From assembly GCF_001522545.3 (NCBI RefSeq), contig NC_031770.1, positions 109,473,685-109,537,684 of the forward strand: DNA of 64,000 nucleotides. The letters are read 5' to 3'. The DNA is from Parus major. Taxonomy: Eukaryota; Chordata; Aves; Passeriformes; Paridae. Positions 36,960-47,213 of this stretch are shown here, piece after piece (position 1 is the first letter of the stretch; every line of letters starts with the position of its first letter). Both the position numbers and the translations under genes were made by a program. The notes under the pieces were generated by a model. It worked only from the letters and a program-made list of their open reading frames with translations. It was not told where the DNA came from and made no database searches.

Positions 36960-37400
36960 CAGACGGAGCCATAATCCAGGATGGCATTTTTATCTGGCAT
37001 ATCTGGTTATCTTAGTAACCTCCTATCCCTCAGCAGGGACCCCTTGGGAGTTGGGTTGCAGGGAATTCACTGGGACACCAGCTCAGCTTCCCTAAGGCTG
37101 ACTCAGTACGTGGCATCGGCCCTGTGCCAAATGTTCCATCACCCATGTGGGCCAGCAGAGGAGGAGGAGTGGGAGCAGGGAAGCGCTGCTCCAGCAGCAT
37201 GTTTGCATCATGATTAGGTCTGGTCCAGCGATCCAGAATAATAATTGGAAGGCTCACTAAGCATAATGGGTTCAGAGCCATCCGAGCCTGGCCAAACCCT
37301 CCCATGAGCATCCCCACCTTGTGTTTTCGGGGGGTTCTGCACATCTCATCAGTGTCACCAGAGCTGACGTCTCATTATGCAGCCAAGGTGGAAGTGGACA
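36960..37400. promoter_or_regulatory. Candidate intronic regulatory block with AP-1 and CRE-like motifs
   Basis: CR1-free, relatively GC-rich block with GCTGACTCAG (AP-1/MARE-like, near 37098), GCTGACGTCTC (CRE-like, near 37360), TTTGCATCATGATTA (octamer-like) and repeated TTATCT. Suggestive only. Confidence 0.25.
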
Positions 37401-38118
37401 GGTACTGAGTGAGCATTAGAACTTTTCCCTTTCATTATTTAATTCATATTTCCCCATTATCCAGTGTATTCTTGAAGCTGTGAACTAATTAAGTCCTGTG
37501 GGATACACAATCAGCGCTGGGGGTTTCTTTTCCCCTCCCTCTCTTTTCAGTAGTCTAAATTGCATTATATACTGAAATAAAAATAATTGTGCACCTCTTC
37601 TTAGATAATAACAGAGCAAGTTACAAACACTAATGATGCTGAATGCAACAGTGGGGCAGAAGCCTGCTGCTTACTTCTTGTGACCTAATTAAGTCATACA
37701 GGGCAAAATCATTCAAACACAAAGTGTGGCAAGAGCTTAAAACAGTTTCTAAAGAAAATCATAAAAAATATTCATAGGGGGGGTGGGGACAGGGGGACAC
37801 AAACCAGACCCCAGGAAAAATCCAAGTTGAACTGAAATTTCATGAAATCTGCCATGAAAATCACAGATCTCGAGGTAGCACCTTGAAACTCCATGAAGTT
37901 CTGGGAGTCCTCTAGATTCAGATCTGAGCCTATCCCTGACTGTAACCATGCACCTGACTTTCCTGGAGATCCTTCTTTAGGATTCTGTGATTCATGCAAG
38001 CAACAGCTCAGAGACCAGAGCTGAAAGGACAAAAATTGAGTGATGGATTTTGCAGCACCTACCAGAAAATGCAGCTGTTTAAATAATAAAACTGATGAAA
38101 AAATACCCTAAAAAACGT

Positions 38119-38290
38119 ATCATAGAATAATGGGCATATCACAGAAAATCCTGAGTTGCAGGGAATCCAAAAGGATCATCAAGGTCAACTCCTGGCTCTG
38201 CAGAGAACAACCCTAAGAGCCCAGATCTGTGCCTAAGAATGCTGTCCAAATGCTGTTTGAACTTTGGCAGGTTTGGTGATGTCACCATTT
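38119..38290 (-). mobile_element. Diverged CR1 LINE 3' fragment
   Basis: TCATAGAATAATGGGCATAT, CAAGGTCAACTCCTGGCTC and GCTGTCCAAATGCTGTTTGA. Older-looking copy of the 26088 type. Confidence 0.62.
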
Positions 38291-38689
38291 GTACCTCTCA
38301 GGCTCAATTTCCCAGTACCAACATTTTACCTTTTTTTATTCTGCTCTCCACCAAGTCTGTTGTCTCCTCTTGCCAGTGCCCATTCATTCCATGCCACAAG
38401 CCTCTGTCAGCCTTTCTACATTACATCTTTTCACTTCCAGCACCCTCCTGGAGATAATGCTGCTCCACCATCACCAGCAAATCACCTCTGAGCCAATCCT
38501 CCCACAGCACCCAGCTGGGCTGAGTTCTTGGCCTGCCTGGGCATCCTTCAGCTGGCAGCAGAGGAAGCAGAAAAACAGACCACTGAGCAGTGCAGCTGTG
38601 CAGAAAACAGGATCATGCCCCTTTTTTATGGAGTGCTTTGAGATCCTTGCATGAGCATGCAAGAGAAGTGCCAGATGTTATTATAAAGA

Positions 38690-38960
38690 GATGCAGCCCC
38701 ATTACTTGCACACAGAGTTGTGCTGCCTGCTAATAGCACCATTATCCTAAGGCACGTGGTGCTATTAATGCATTTCACTGCTTAGTGCTGAACCTGGGGA
38801 CCATTTTTTCCACTGGAAAGGTAAGGCCAGTTCACACGACATGATTTAAACCTCCACAGTGAAGCATGCATGCGCTGCACCAGGTCGTAAATCTTAACGG
38901 GGTGCTGTCAGCCAGAAAGGGACCAAAATTGAAGCCATTTATCTGAACTCCCCACCCATC
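38690..38960. promoter_or_regulatory. Candidate regulatory block with a perfect 11-base inverted repeat
   Basis: TAATAGCACCA (38731-38741) is exactly the reverse complement of TGGTGCTATTA (38757-38767), separated by 15 bases. CACGTG, an E-box, sits at 38753-38758 and overlaps the start of the right arm. The block has no repeat similarity and several CpGs. It could bind paired homeodomain-type factors or form a small hairpin. Function is inferred. Confidence 0.3.
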
Positions 38961-40693
38961 CACCTCTGCTCACCCAAGCCAGTTTTGGGAAGAGGGATAA
39001 AATGATTCCGAGTGCCCACTGGGTTCATTAAGCAGCAGCAAATCCCAGCTCTAAAGTGCTGCTGTTTTCATCCTGCTCTGAATGAATTAGTTCATTCAGG
39101 ACACTTAGGACTTCATTGCTTTTCCCTACTCTGAGCAGAAAAACCACAGCAGGGGCAAACCTCACAGCTTCTGCCTCCTCTTCCTCCCACCTGTGCCAAG
39201 ACAACCTGTCATCCTGCTGCCACTGAGGCTGCAGGTCCTGTGACACAGCTCAGCTGCCCAGATCACCGACAGCAGCAGGGAACATCCCTCCAAGCTGCAG
39301 CCCAGCTCTGGGGCTCTAGAGATGTCCTCACCCCATTTGGGAAGGAAAACAGGAACGTTCCTGTAAGGAGGAGTTACCATTTGATCTCATATTTGCCTGG
39401 GCACTTCACTCCTGCAGTAACCAACCAGTAATTTTTGAGGGTTGTTGTTCTCCTTAGCTGGGCGTGTTTTAGGTACCGTAACTAACAAGACTGATGAGCA
39501 ATGAACCTTAATAGGTAACATTCTACATCTGACATTCCTCCACAGACCAAGGACAGGCTTAACAGAAGCAAGGAATTGCAATTTAGGATACTCCACTGCA
39601 ATAGTAATATTCATGTAAGGTAGTTCTGCAAGTATTCAGACTCCTAAATATAGAATGGATCAGATATATAAGACTAAAAATAGAATTCAACGGTAGAAAT
39701 GCATCAAAATTACTCTGCCAGGACACTGCAGCAACTTTTTGGGGTGGCAAAGTAAATTTAAAGTCCTTAAACACAGGAAATCTCTTCACAGATAGAGTTA
39801 AAAATTACTGTGGTAGCTTTAACATTGATGCTGAGCAAATGAATTTCATTTTCCTAAATATGCTAAATGATTGTGTGAAAATTTTATTTAATAGATTAAA
39901 AATAGAATTTGATTTTTTATCCTAAGTCAGGTGTGTTACAATCCCCACTCACACATCCCTGTATTCAGGAGGTCTCCACCACATCTCAGGAGCTGCTCCT
40001 TTAGGAAAGCATAGTGAAAAAGGGAAAATTTGTGTTCAAAAAAATATCCAGCCCCTCTAAATTTCTTCTTACAGGAGGCTAAACACCCCCTCTGCAAAAC
40101 TGTGAGGGATCTAACAGGATATTGCAGGTTAGCAGTGACACTTTCACGTATCAAGTCTTAAAATTTATGGTGCCTCAGAATTATGGTTTTTTTTGTCATG
40201 AACTCTTGGCATAACTCTTCTTTTCTTGCTATACCCATGGATAGCACTGGGAAGACTGTCCCATTTTCCTTCAGCTGCTGAAAAGCAGCAAAAATCAAAT
40301 GTAACCAGGGCTGCACTGAGTGCTAAGTCTCTGCCAGAGAGCTGAAACTGTACCTCATGGCTAAGATTTCTGCTCAATAGAAAAGAACATTTTTAGAACA
40401 GAATTGAATTTATATTAAAAAAAAGAGAGAGAGTGTTAAAAGATATATACATTGCTCAGAAAATAAGGTAAAGTTCATTTATGTCTCATAAAATACATGA
40501 TTAGCCATAGTTAACCATTAATTCAGCTGTGCTGCATTAGAACTGCTATTCAAAGTTGGAAAGCATTTAATATTATATATTGCTGCTGCTCAGCCTAAAT
40601 TGTTTTTTTTCTTGCCCCCCTTTAAATGTACACAATATTACAAATTTAATTTTAAGCTGTTTGAATCAGTCTGTAAAAAAGATTTGATTATAC

Positions 40694-40844
40694 CTGAGTG
40701 TTCTGGCCCCAGTTTTTCCATATCTCAGTAATCTTGGCAGTAATTGGCTGATTAGCTCCCTCACACTCCATCTCTGCCTCAGTTTCCATGGTAATGTTAC
40801 AGGAGCTATTATAGATGAGAACTTCATCTCTTTCCACTTTAGGG
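40694..40844 (-). CDS. PKHD1: PKHD1 (fibrocystin) internal exon B, just before the G8 domain
   Basis: This exon of 151 bases has an excellent acceptor (CTTCTCGTTTCAG) and the donor CAG|GTATAA. It begins with the last base of a codon (phase 2, completing the serine shared with exon A) and ends on a codon boundary. The peptide reads [20 protein letters not shown] and goes on through a second cysteine to end at WGQNTQ. Two overlapping-range N-glycosylation sequons (NSS and NIT) are visible, as expected for an extracellular segment. I recall this stretch as well conserved in vertebrate fibrocystin immediately before the first G8 domain. Introns on both sides are long (5.3 kb upstream, 22.3 kb downstream), which suits PKHD1 better than the more compact PKHD1L1. 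Confidence 0.88.
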
Positions 40845-41656
40845 CTGAAACGAGAAGGGAGGTTAAATGGGGTGTCATCAATCTTAATGAAATGCAATTA
40901 TTTTTACTCTTATTAATCATTGCAAGCCATTAGCTTGTGGCAACTCCTGGCCACCATTTGTCAAACTTTGCAAATTTCGGTAATTTTGTTTCCATTCTTT
41001 TATTGTTTATTTGCTTTTCCCCCCTTTATCTGCACACACTCAGGATGAAAATACATGCAGTAAATATCTCTCAGTGATGCTTTTCTCCTTCCCCAAACCA
41101 TCACAAACAGGAACAAGTGCCATTCTAGGACCAAGGCAGGCAGACAAGCTCAGACAGCAGGGAGGGAATCAGCAGTGTTGGGAGCAAAGATGGACTCCTA
41201 CAAGGAGTAGGGTTTGTTTGTGTCTCCCCCCTCCCCATCTTACTCACACTTAGCAATGGGGAATGAATAACTTGCAGCTCCCCTAGGGCAAGGGGAGAAA
41301 TTGGAAAAACCACACAACTGGCTAACTGGTCCCTAATTCCAACTGTGAAAAAATGAGCTCATTTAGGGGTTCCAATTCCTGCTACCCAGCTGATTGCAGT
41401 GATGCTTTGTTGCTAACATTGGAACATTAACTTAGTAAATTAATTAAACTTACTTAACAGCCCAGACTAAGCAGATTCGATATATGTGCCAGTTATACCA
41501 GCAGACATTTGCTCTAAAGCCTCCCCTTGCATAGGGGGAAGAAGTAATAGAAAACATGGTGGGAGAGAAACATCTTTTTTCCTTGGTTTTGCTGCTGACA
41601 GTTGCTGATTTTGGTGGTGTTTCATTGTGGGGAGCTGTAGGATTCAACATATGGTT

Positions 41657-41735
41657 TAGTGGTGAGCAAAGCGTGGTGCAGGGTTAATGGCTGGACTTGA
41701 TCCCAGAGGTCTTCTCCAACCTAATTGATTCTGTG
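41657..41735 (+). mobile_element. Short CR1 LINE 3' fragment
   Basis: GTTAATGGCTGGACTTGATC, GAGGTCTTCTCCAACCTAAT and TGATTCTGTGG. Confidence 0.7.
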
Positions 41736-42007
41736 GCTCTTGGCCATTGCTACTTCTTCCTCTCCTCCCCATCCCACCATCAGATTCACACAGGCAAGTT
41801 GTAGGAAAGTGAGGAGAAAGGAATTTACAGCACCACCAACACAGCCCAGAAATTACACAGCTTTTCTGAATAGCTGAGAAAGGACAGAGTTCACAGCATG
41901 ATTTACTTAATAAAGCACAGGATCAGATAGGCAGGATCAGGATTTTAAGAGGTCTTCAGGCTCCTGAAAATCCTGTGCAACAGGATTTTGGTAAAGTGTC
42001 TTTGGGG

Positions 42008-42565
42008 TTAGAATCCCAGAATGGTTTGGACTGTAAGGACTTTAAATAACACCCAGAGCCACCCCCTGCCATGGGCAGGGACACCTTCCACTATCCCAGG
42101 CTGCTCCAAGACCTCTCCAACCTGGCCTGGGACACTGCCAGGGATCCAGGGGCAGCCACAGCTTCTCTGGGCACCCTGTGCCAGGGCCTCACCACCCTCA
42201 CAGGGAAGACTTTTTTTCTAATAACTCAAAAAATCTACCTTCTGTCAGTTTGAAGCTGTTCCCCTATCACTCCAGATACTTGCCCAAAGTCCCTCTCCAA
42301 ATCTCATAGAATCTCTTAAGGCACTGAAAGGTTTTCTAAGTTCTCCCTGTAGTCTCCTCTTCTCCAGGCTGAACAATCCAAATTTTCCCAGCCTTTCCAC
42401 ATAGCTGAGCTGTTCCATCCCCCTGATCATCATCCTGCTTCCTCTGGACTTGCTCCAACATCTCCACATCCTTCCTGTGCTGGGGACCCCAAAGCTGGAC
42501 ACTGTTCCAGGTGGGGTCTCATGAGAGTGGGGTAGAGGGGGTGAAGCACCTCCCTTGCCCAAAGC
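42008..42565 (-). mobile_element. CR1 LINE 3' fragment, about 560 bases (longest in the window)
   Basis: Extends from the tail-proximal AATCCCAGAATGGTTTGG through TTCTCTGGGCACCCTGTGCC, TCTCCTCTTCTCCAGGCTGA and CCCCAAAGCTGGACACTGTT to GGGTCTCATGAGAGTGGGG. Still far short of the full LINE (several kb), so inactive. Confidence 0.92.
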
Positions 42566-42793
42566 TCTCCTAGAACTGACCCAAGTGGAAAGCCAGGACT
42601 CAGAGCTTTGTTGGGAGGGTGATCACCAGAGTGGTTTGATGACCCTGAAGATTTAAAACCTCTCTGCTGGATGCAGCAGCTCACTCTGCAAACAAAGCCC
42701 TGCTCTGACCTGCATTTAGGGACTGTTTGTTTTGCTGCCCTTTTTCAGGGTCAAACTAAAGAAATCAGCCACATTAAAAATCACAGAAATACT

Positions 42794-42794
42794 A

Positions 42795-42849
<55 letters not shown>
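42794..42849. repeat. (AAAT)n tetranucleotide microsatellite
   Basis: About 13-14 units over 56 bases. Confidence 0.97.
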
Positions 42850-43500
42850 GCCTTTGCAAGTTGCTGAACTCTTTTAACAGCAAATTTTTATTTTTATATT
42901 TGAATGAACTTTTCCCTCTCCTGTATTGATAATCAAAAGCCAACCTTGGGGAACTGCTTGCTTTCGATAGCAGCACTTTGAGAATTAATCTTGTTCTGTA
43001 CAATAATTCAGTGGACTGAGCTATCTTTCAAGACTGCAGAGTGCTTTTCAAAGCTCCAAGAAAATAACTGCATCTTTTAAATAACCAACAGTTTGAAAGG
43101 CAGAAGGAGGTGGTGGTCAGCTAGATGCAGGTCATGGACACAATTTGCTAAATATTCAGTTCAGTACAAGGACCTTTGAGTGGTTTTCACAGGTTTTTTT
43201 TTGCAAAAAGTAAATTAGCTTTGGTTTTCAGAAGAGCCAGTTCCTTTCTGTCCCCATGCAAGCACATTCTGAAACACTGCTAAAGAATTTCAATGTTTAA
43301 AGGTAGTGCAAGAAAAGGAATGAATTATTAAATGGAATTCAGGAGTGTATCTTGATACAAGTGTTGTTAATGGCAAAACTTACAATTCATTTAAGGAATA
43401 TGTTTTATGCTTTTGCCATTATGAGCTGATAAAGGATGGGCTGTGCTGCAGATTATGTAAATAAAATATTTATTTAAACCACTGAAAAGCACTGATCCAG

Positions 43501-43650
43501 GTGGCTGCCCCAGCCCTGGAGTGCTCAAGGCCAGGTTGGATGGGACTTGCAGCAACCTGGGGTAGTGGAAGGTGTCCCTGCCATGGCAGGGGGTGGAATG
43601 AGGTGAGATTTAAGGTCCTTTCAAACCCAAACTATTCTGTGATTCTATAA
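43501..43650 (+). mobile_element. CR1 LINE 3' fragment containing the left edge of the duplication
   Basis: CTGCCCCAGCCCTGGAGTGC, GTAGTGGAAGGTGTCCCTG and CCAAACTATTCTGTGATTCT. Base 43627, inside its tail, corresponds to the first base after the 100-N gap. Confidence 0.9.
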
Positions 43651-43759
43651 AATTAGTAAGAAAAACAGGACAGATCCAATGTGCACCTAAGCCAGGAGTT
43701 ACTGCAGTGTTTTTTTCCCCGTCCTGTCTTAACTCTTGTGTATTTGCACAGAACTAAAA

Positions 43760-43772
43760 TTTAATTATTAAT
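43760..43772. promoter_or_regulatory. HNF1-like palindromic site
   Basis: TTTAATTATTAAT matches the palindromic HNF1 consensus GTTAATNATTAAC at 11 of 13 defined positions. HNF1B is a known regulator of mammalian PKHD1 at its promoter, but this site is deep in an intron within AT-rich DNA, so chance is likely. Confidence 0.15.
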
Positions 43773-44412
43773 TAAAGCAATCAATATGTATTTCAATAAT
43801 TCTCAAAATAGTTATTTTCTGGTGGAAACATTTACATTTTCAAAGATTTCTCTGCCAATTCCATTAATACTTTAAAATTAAAAATTTTCGTAAAATGAAA
43901 TGTGGAAAACAGTTTTCAGAAGTTCTGAAATAAGTTACTTACAAACCTCTTAATTTTTTCCTTTTATTTCTTCTCAGATTTCTCAATTCAGGAAACTTTT
44001 TTGAAAACAAACAATATTTTCCCCTACTTCCCTTTACAAGAAGCAACCTTCCTTTTAATTTAGAAATAAACTCACTAGAAAAAAAGATCAGTCCAAGTTT
44101 TAATTTTTGACTAAAAGGCAAGCATGAGCACAACTGGGTGAAAAGTTAAGGCAATAAAAAAGACATTGAAGAAGTCAGAAAAATGGGAAAATAGTAGGTA
44201 AAAAATGTTGATTGATTTGATGCAGAAATCTTTCCCTGATAAGATTCCCAGGAGGAATAATGAACCCTGTCTCTGGGGCATTCACAGTTAAACTGGACTA
44301 AAAACCACAGTGAAAACAATAAGGAAACAGTCAGTAAAAGGACTTTGTGACTTTCTTCACAGTGGCAGCCCAAACCAAGAAGAGGAAAAAGAAAAAAGTA
44401 ATCACAGTTTTA

Positions 44413-44447
44413 TAGTAGTAGTAGTAGTAGTAGCAGTAGTAGCAGTA
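44413..44447. repeat. (TAG)n imperfect trinucleotide run
   Basis: About 12 units of TAG with two CAG interruptions. It is repeated unchanged at 54280-54314, including the interruptions. Confidence 0.95.
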
Positions 44448-45209
44448 TGTCATTGAAGATGCATTTTTTTATCAGTGAAGAGCTGAGCACAATTTGGATA
44501 CTCAGGGAAAAAGAAGCATGAAAGAAACACACATGGGGTTGTCCTCTCCCTCTCAAGTTTGTTGGTTTTCTGGATTTGAGTTATACTGATGTGAGGAAAA
44601 GCAAAGCAAAGTTTAACCAGACAAGGCAAGACTCCTGGAGTTTCTTGATTTGAAACAAGTCATTCTGGGAGCAGCAGAACTGATTAAATTAGTTTAATTT
44701 AATTTAATTAGTAATTATTTCTCTTTTCACTCAAAAACTGGGAAGAATTTTCTTAAAAAGTCTAGGCCTGATGAAATCTAGATCAAATTAAAAATACTGA
44801 TGAGGAAGAAGTGACACACCCACAGAGAGGTATTGCAACTGTATTAACTTTTTTTTTTTTAATTAATTTTAGTTGGAAAATTCTATTTTTTATATTTTTT
44901 TACAAGTTTAAAAAATTGTGCAATTCACGTCTTGTTGTCTTTGTACAGTAAATGCCAGCTGGGAATTTTCCCCCCTCCTCAATTCAGGGTATCCAGAACT
45001 CTCTCTGGTGAATCAACACCGGGTATGATGTAAGGATCGGGTCAGGATGAGGATCAAATCTGCAACCCCATCAAATCTGAAATACCTGGGCTGTGGCAAG
45101 ATGCAGCAGCCAGAAGAGGGTTCACCACATACAGCAGATCATGGGAAATGCATATCTATGCTATTCTGATTCCCTATTTATTAAATAACTGCTGAAAAGT
45201 TTTGTTCAA

Positions 45210-45553
45210 GCTGTTCCAGGATCCAAGGGGGAGTTGTAAGAAGCCTGGAGAGGAGCTTTTCACAAGGGCATGGAGTGATGGGATGAGGGGGAGTGACTCC
45301 AAATTGAAGGAGGGGAGATTTTGATTAGAGATTAGGAAGAAATTCTTCCCTGTGAGGGTGGTGAGGCCCTGGCACAGGGATATCAGATGATTCCCTGTGC
45401 CCAGGGATGGTGTGGCTGCCCCTGGATCCCTGGAAGTGTCCAAGGCCAGGCTGGAGAGGGTTGGGAGCAGCCTGGGATAGTGGGAGGTGTCCCTGCCCAT
45501 GGGGTTGGAACAAGATAACATTTAAATCTCTTCCAGACAAAATCCTTCAATTA
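45210..45553 (+). mobile_element. CR1 LINE 3' fragment, about 340 bases
   Basis: GAAATTCTTCCCTGTGAGGG, GGCCCTGGCACAGGGATATC (with a short local insertion) and GGGAGGTGTCCCTGCCCATG. Tail degraded. Contains the single G/A difference from its copy. Confidence 0.88.
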
Positions 45554-46183
45554 TTCACCTGTTTATTCCTTAACTCAGACATCCCTCTTACCCCTAGAAG
45601 TAAATGCTCTGCAGGAATAAATCCTCACTTCTCCATCAAAGACAACAGTTCCAAGTTACAATCCTGGACAGCTTGACCATGGATTTACAAAGCGTAGGGA
45701 ACCCTTGCACACCCTGTTGAATTCTCTCCTTTTTACTCGTGAATATGTTTGGAGAAAGGCAGAGGGGGGAAAAGGAGAAGAAAAAAATAAAAAAACTTCT
45801 GCTTTTCATAATGCTTAATCTTTTTTCCCATTGGCATCCACCAGATGTTGCTTAGGATCAGAAGATAAATATTAAAACCTAAGAAGGAACAAAGCAGGCT
45901 GTTTGCAAGATGGATTTTCTGATGTCTCTCAAACACTTTCAAAAGGCAGGAGGGAAGGAGGGGGAACTGGAGATGCTTTGATAGGCACAGGAAATGAATT
46001 CCACAACCCAGCGGAGCTCTCTAGTGGTCTCAAGGCTAAACTGCTCTAGTGGCATCAGTGTGAGGATTAAGGATTTGTTCCTTCAGCCCATCATTTGGAA
46101 CAGCTCTGCAAAAGGTGGGAAACCACGGGGGGGTGTTATTTGTGGATGGACCCGCTGGGCTGATGGAGAGACACGGCACTAAC

Positions 46184-46324
46184 CTGGCAAAGAGTCCAGC
46201 GAAACGCCCCTGGGGCCGCCTGTCCCCGCAGATGTAGAGGTAGGACACAGATCTTCTCTGCTGGGAGGTGCCCACCGCCACTCGGATGTCACACTCAATG
46301 AAGGTGGCTCTGTCCTCTTGGCAG
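46184..46324 (-). CDS. PKHD1: PKHD1 (fibrocystin) internal exon A, upstream of the G8 domain
   Basis: This internal exon of 141 bases belongs to fibrocystin/polyductin, a very large single-pass membrane protein of primary cilia and apical membranes in renal and biliary epithelium. On the minus strand it is bounded by a pyrimidine-rich acceptor ending TTCTGCCAG and a strong donor CAG|GTTAGT. It starts with the third base of a codon and ends after two bases (phase 2-2). The peptide includes CQEDRATFIECDIRVAVGTS and continues to a SVSYLYICGD segment; it holds three cysteines and no N-glycosylation sequon. The split final codon (AG) joins the first base of exon B to give serine. The family call rests on remembered similarity to the region just N-terminal of the first G8 domain. 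PKHD1L1 is the alternative. A near-identical second copy lies 9867 bases away. Confidence 0.83.
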
Positions 46325-46437
46325 CTGGCAGAAGAATGTGTCAGGCCACAGAGCATGGCCAAAGAGGCTGCAAGACAGGTGATGAAAAAATAACCCAAAG
46401 CAGCCTAAACACCAGTGACATTGAGCATGCTTTAAGT

Positions 46438-46522
46438 ACTGAGAGGTGCCATTGCAGGAGGTGTCCCTGCCCATGGAGCTGAATGAACTGTAAGGTCCTT
46501 TCCAGCCCAAACCATTCCAGGA
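46438..46522 (+). mobile_element. Short CR1 LINE 3' fragment next to exon A
   Basis: GGAGGTGTCCCTGCCCATGG and CCAGCCCAAACCATTCCAGG. It starts 114 bases upstream (in transcript sense) of the exon A acceptor. Confidence 0.8.
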
Positions 46523-46984
46523 TCCTTTGGCTCCTGGTGTGCATCCAGCCTCCTTTTAGGTGCATCCTTTTTGAGGACAATTAGGTGTCCTTGCAGCTCC
46601 TTCAGCCCCACTTGCTTTGTGTGAGCAAAACGTAACCTCCTCTGTGCCCTGAGCACCAGGATGGTCTTTGGGATCAAACTGCTCTGTCCAGAAGGAGATG
46701 ACATTAGGGATTAAATACAAGCATGGACATTTCTTCTGGGAGAGATAGAACATGGTTTACAGTTCAAGAATATGGCAGAAATTTTTTTTCCAAGGAGATG
46801 TGACAACACATATCAGAAGTCTGAAATCCAGAAACAGTTTCTGAGGAAACTTTGACACAGCTTGGAGGGCTCCTGGGGAGCTGGTGGGAACTGGGATCTC
46901 CCACCTTACTTTATAGCTGAGTATGACTTGAGATGTGGTCCAAGTTTGCCTCCATGGATGAGATAAAAATTGCAGTGGGAGCTG

Positions 46985-47213
46985 CTGTTTCGAGGTTTAT
47001 TTAAAGGACAAGTGGTGTGAACACCTGGGAGAATTTTTTCCATGCAAAGGGTTGCTCAGCACTGGAATGCAATGCCCTGGGAAGTGTTCAGGAAAGGCCT
47101 GGACATGTCACTCAGTGCTCTGGGCTGGGTGACCAGGCAGGGGTCAGTCAGAGCTTGGACTCCATGGCCTCCGAGGCTTTTTACCAACCTAAGTGATTCA
47201 GTGTGACTCTGTG
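46985..47213 (+). mobile_element. CR1 LINE 3' fragment
   Basis: GGTTGCTCAGCACTGGAATG, CATGTCACTCAGTGCTCTGG, GACTCCATGGCCTCCGAGG, and tail GATTCAGTGTGACTCTGTG. Confidence 0.82.

Larger units (their letters stand above)
18424..40693 (-). other. PKHD1: PKHD1 intron between exons B and C (22,270 bases)
   Basis: This is the largest intron in the window. CR1 copies, one solo-LTR-like element, a TA repeat and a purine/pyrimidine tract are listed separately. CR1-free blocks near 29850-30230, 32770-33110, 35240-35420, 36960-37400 and 38690-38960 have mixed composition and dense motif content and are candidates for regulatory DNA. Other long stretches (for example 24340-25360, 26200-28590, 39000-40690) show nothing I can name. 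Confidence 0.7.
40845..46183 (-). other. PKHD1: PKHD1 intron between exons A and B (5,339 bases)
   Basis: It carries CR1 copies at 41657, 42008, 43501 and 45210, an AAAT microsatellite and a TAG trinucleotide run. The left edge of the duplicated block (43627) falls in this intron, within the CR1 at 43501-43650. No further exon is visible, and the phases of exons A and B already join directly (AG + C). Confidence 0.7.

Noticed and set aside
43760..43772. HNF1-like palindrome as a functional PKHD1 regulatory site
   Set aside because: The known HNF1B control is at the promoter. TAAT-rich introns give such matches by chance. Listed only at low confidence.
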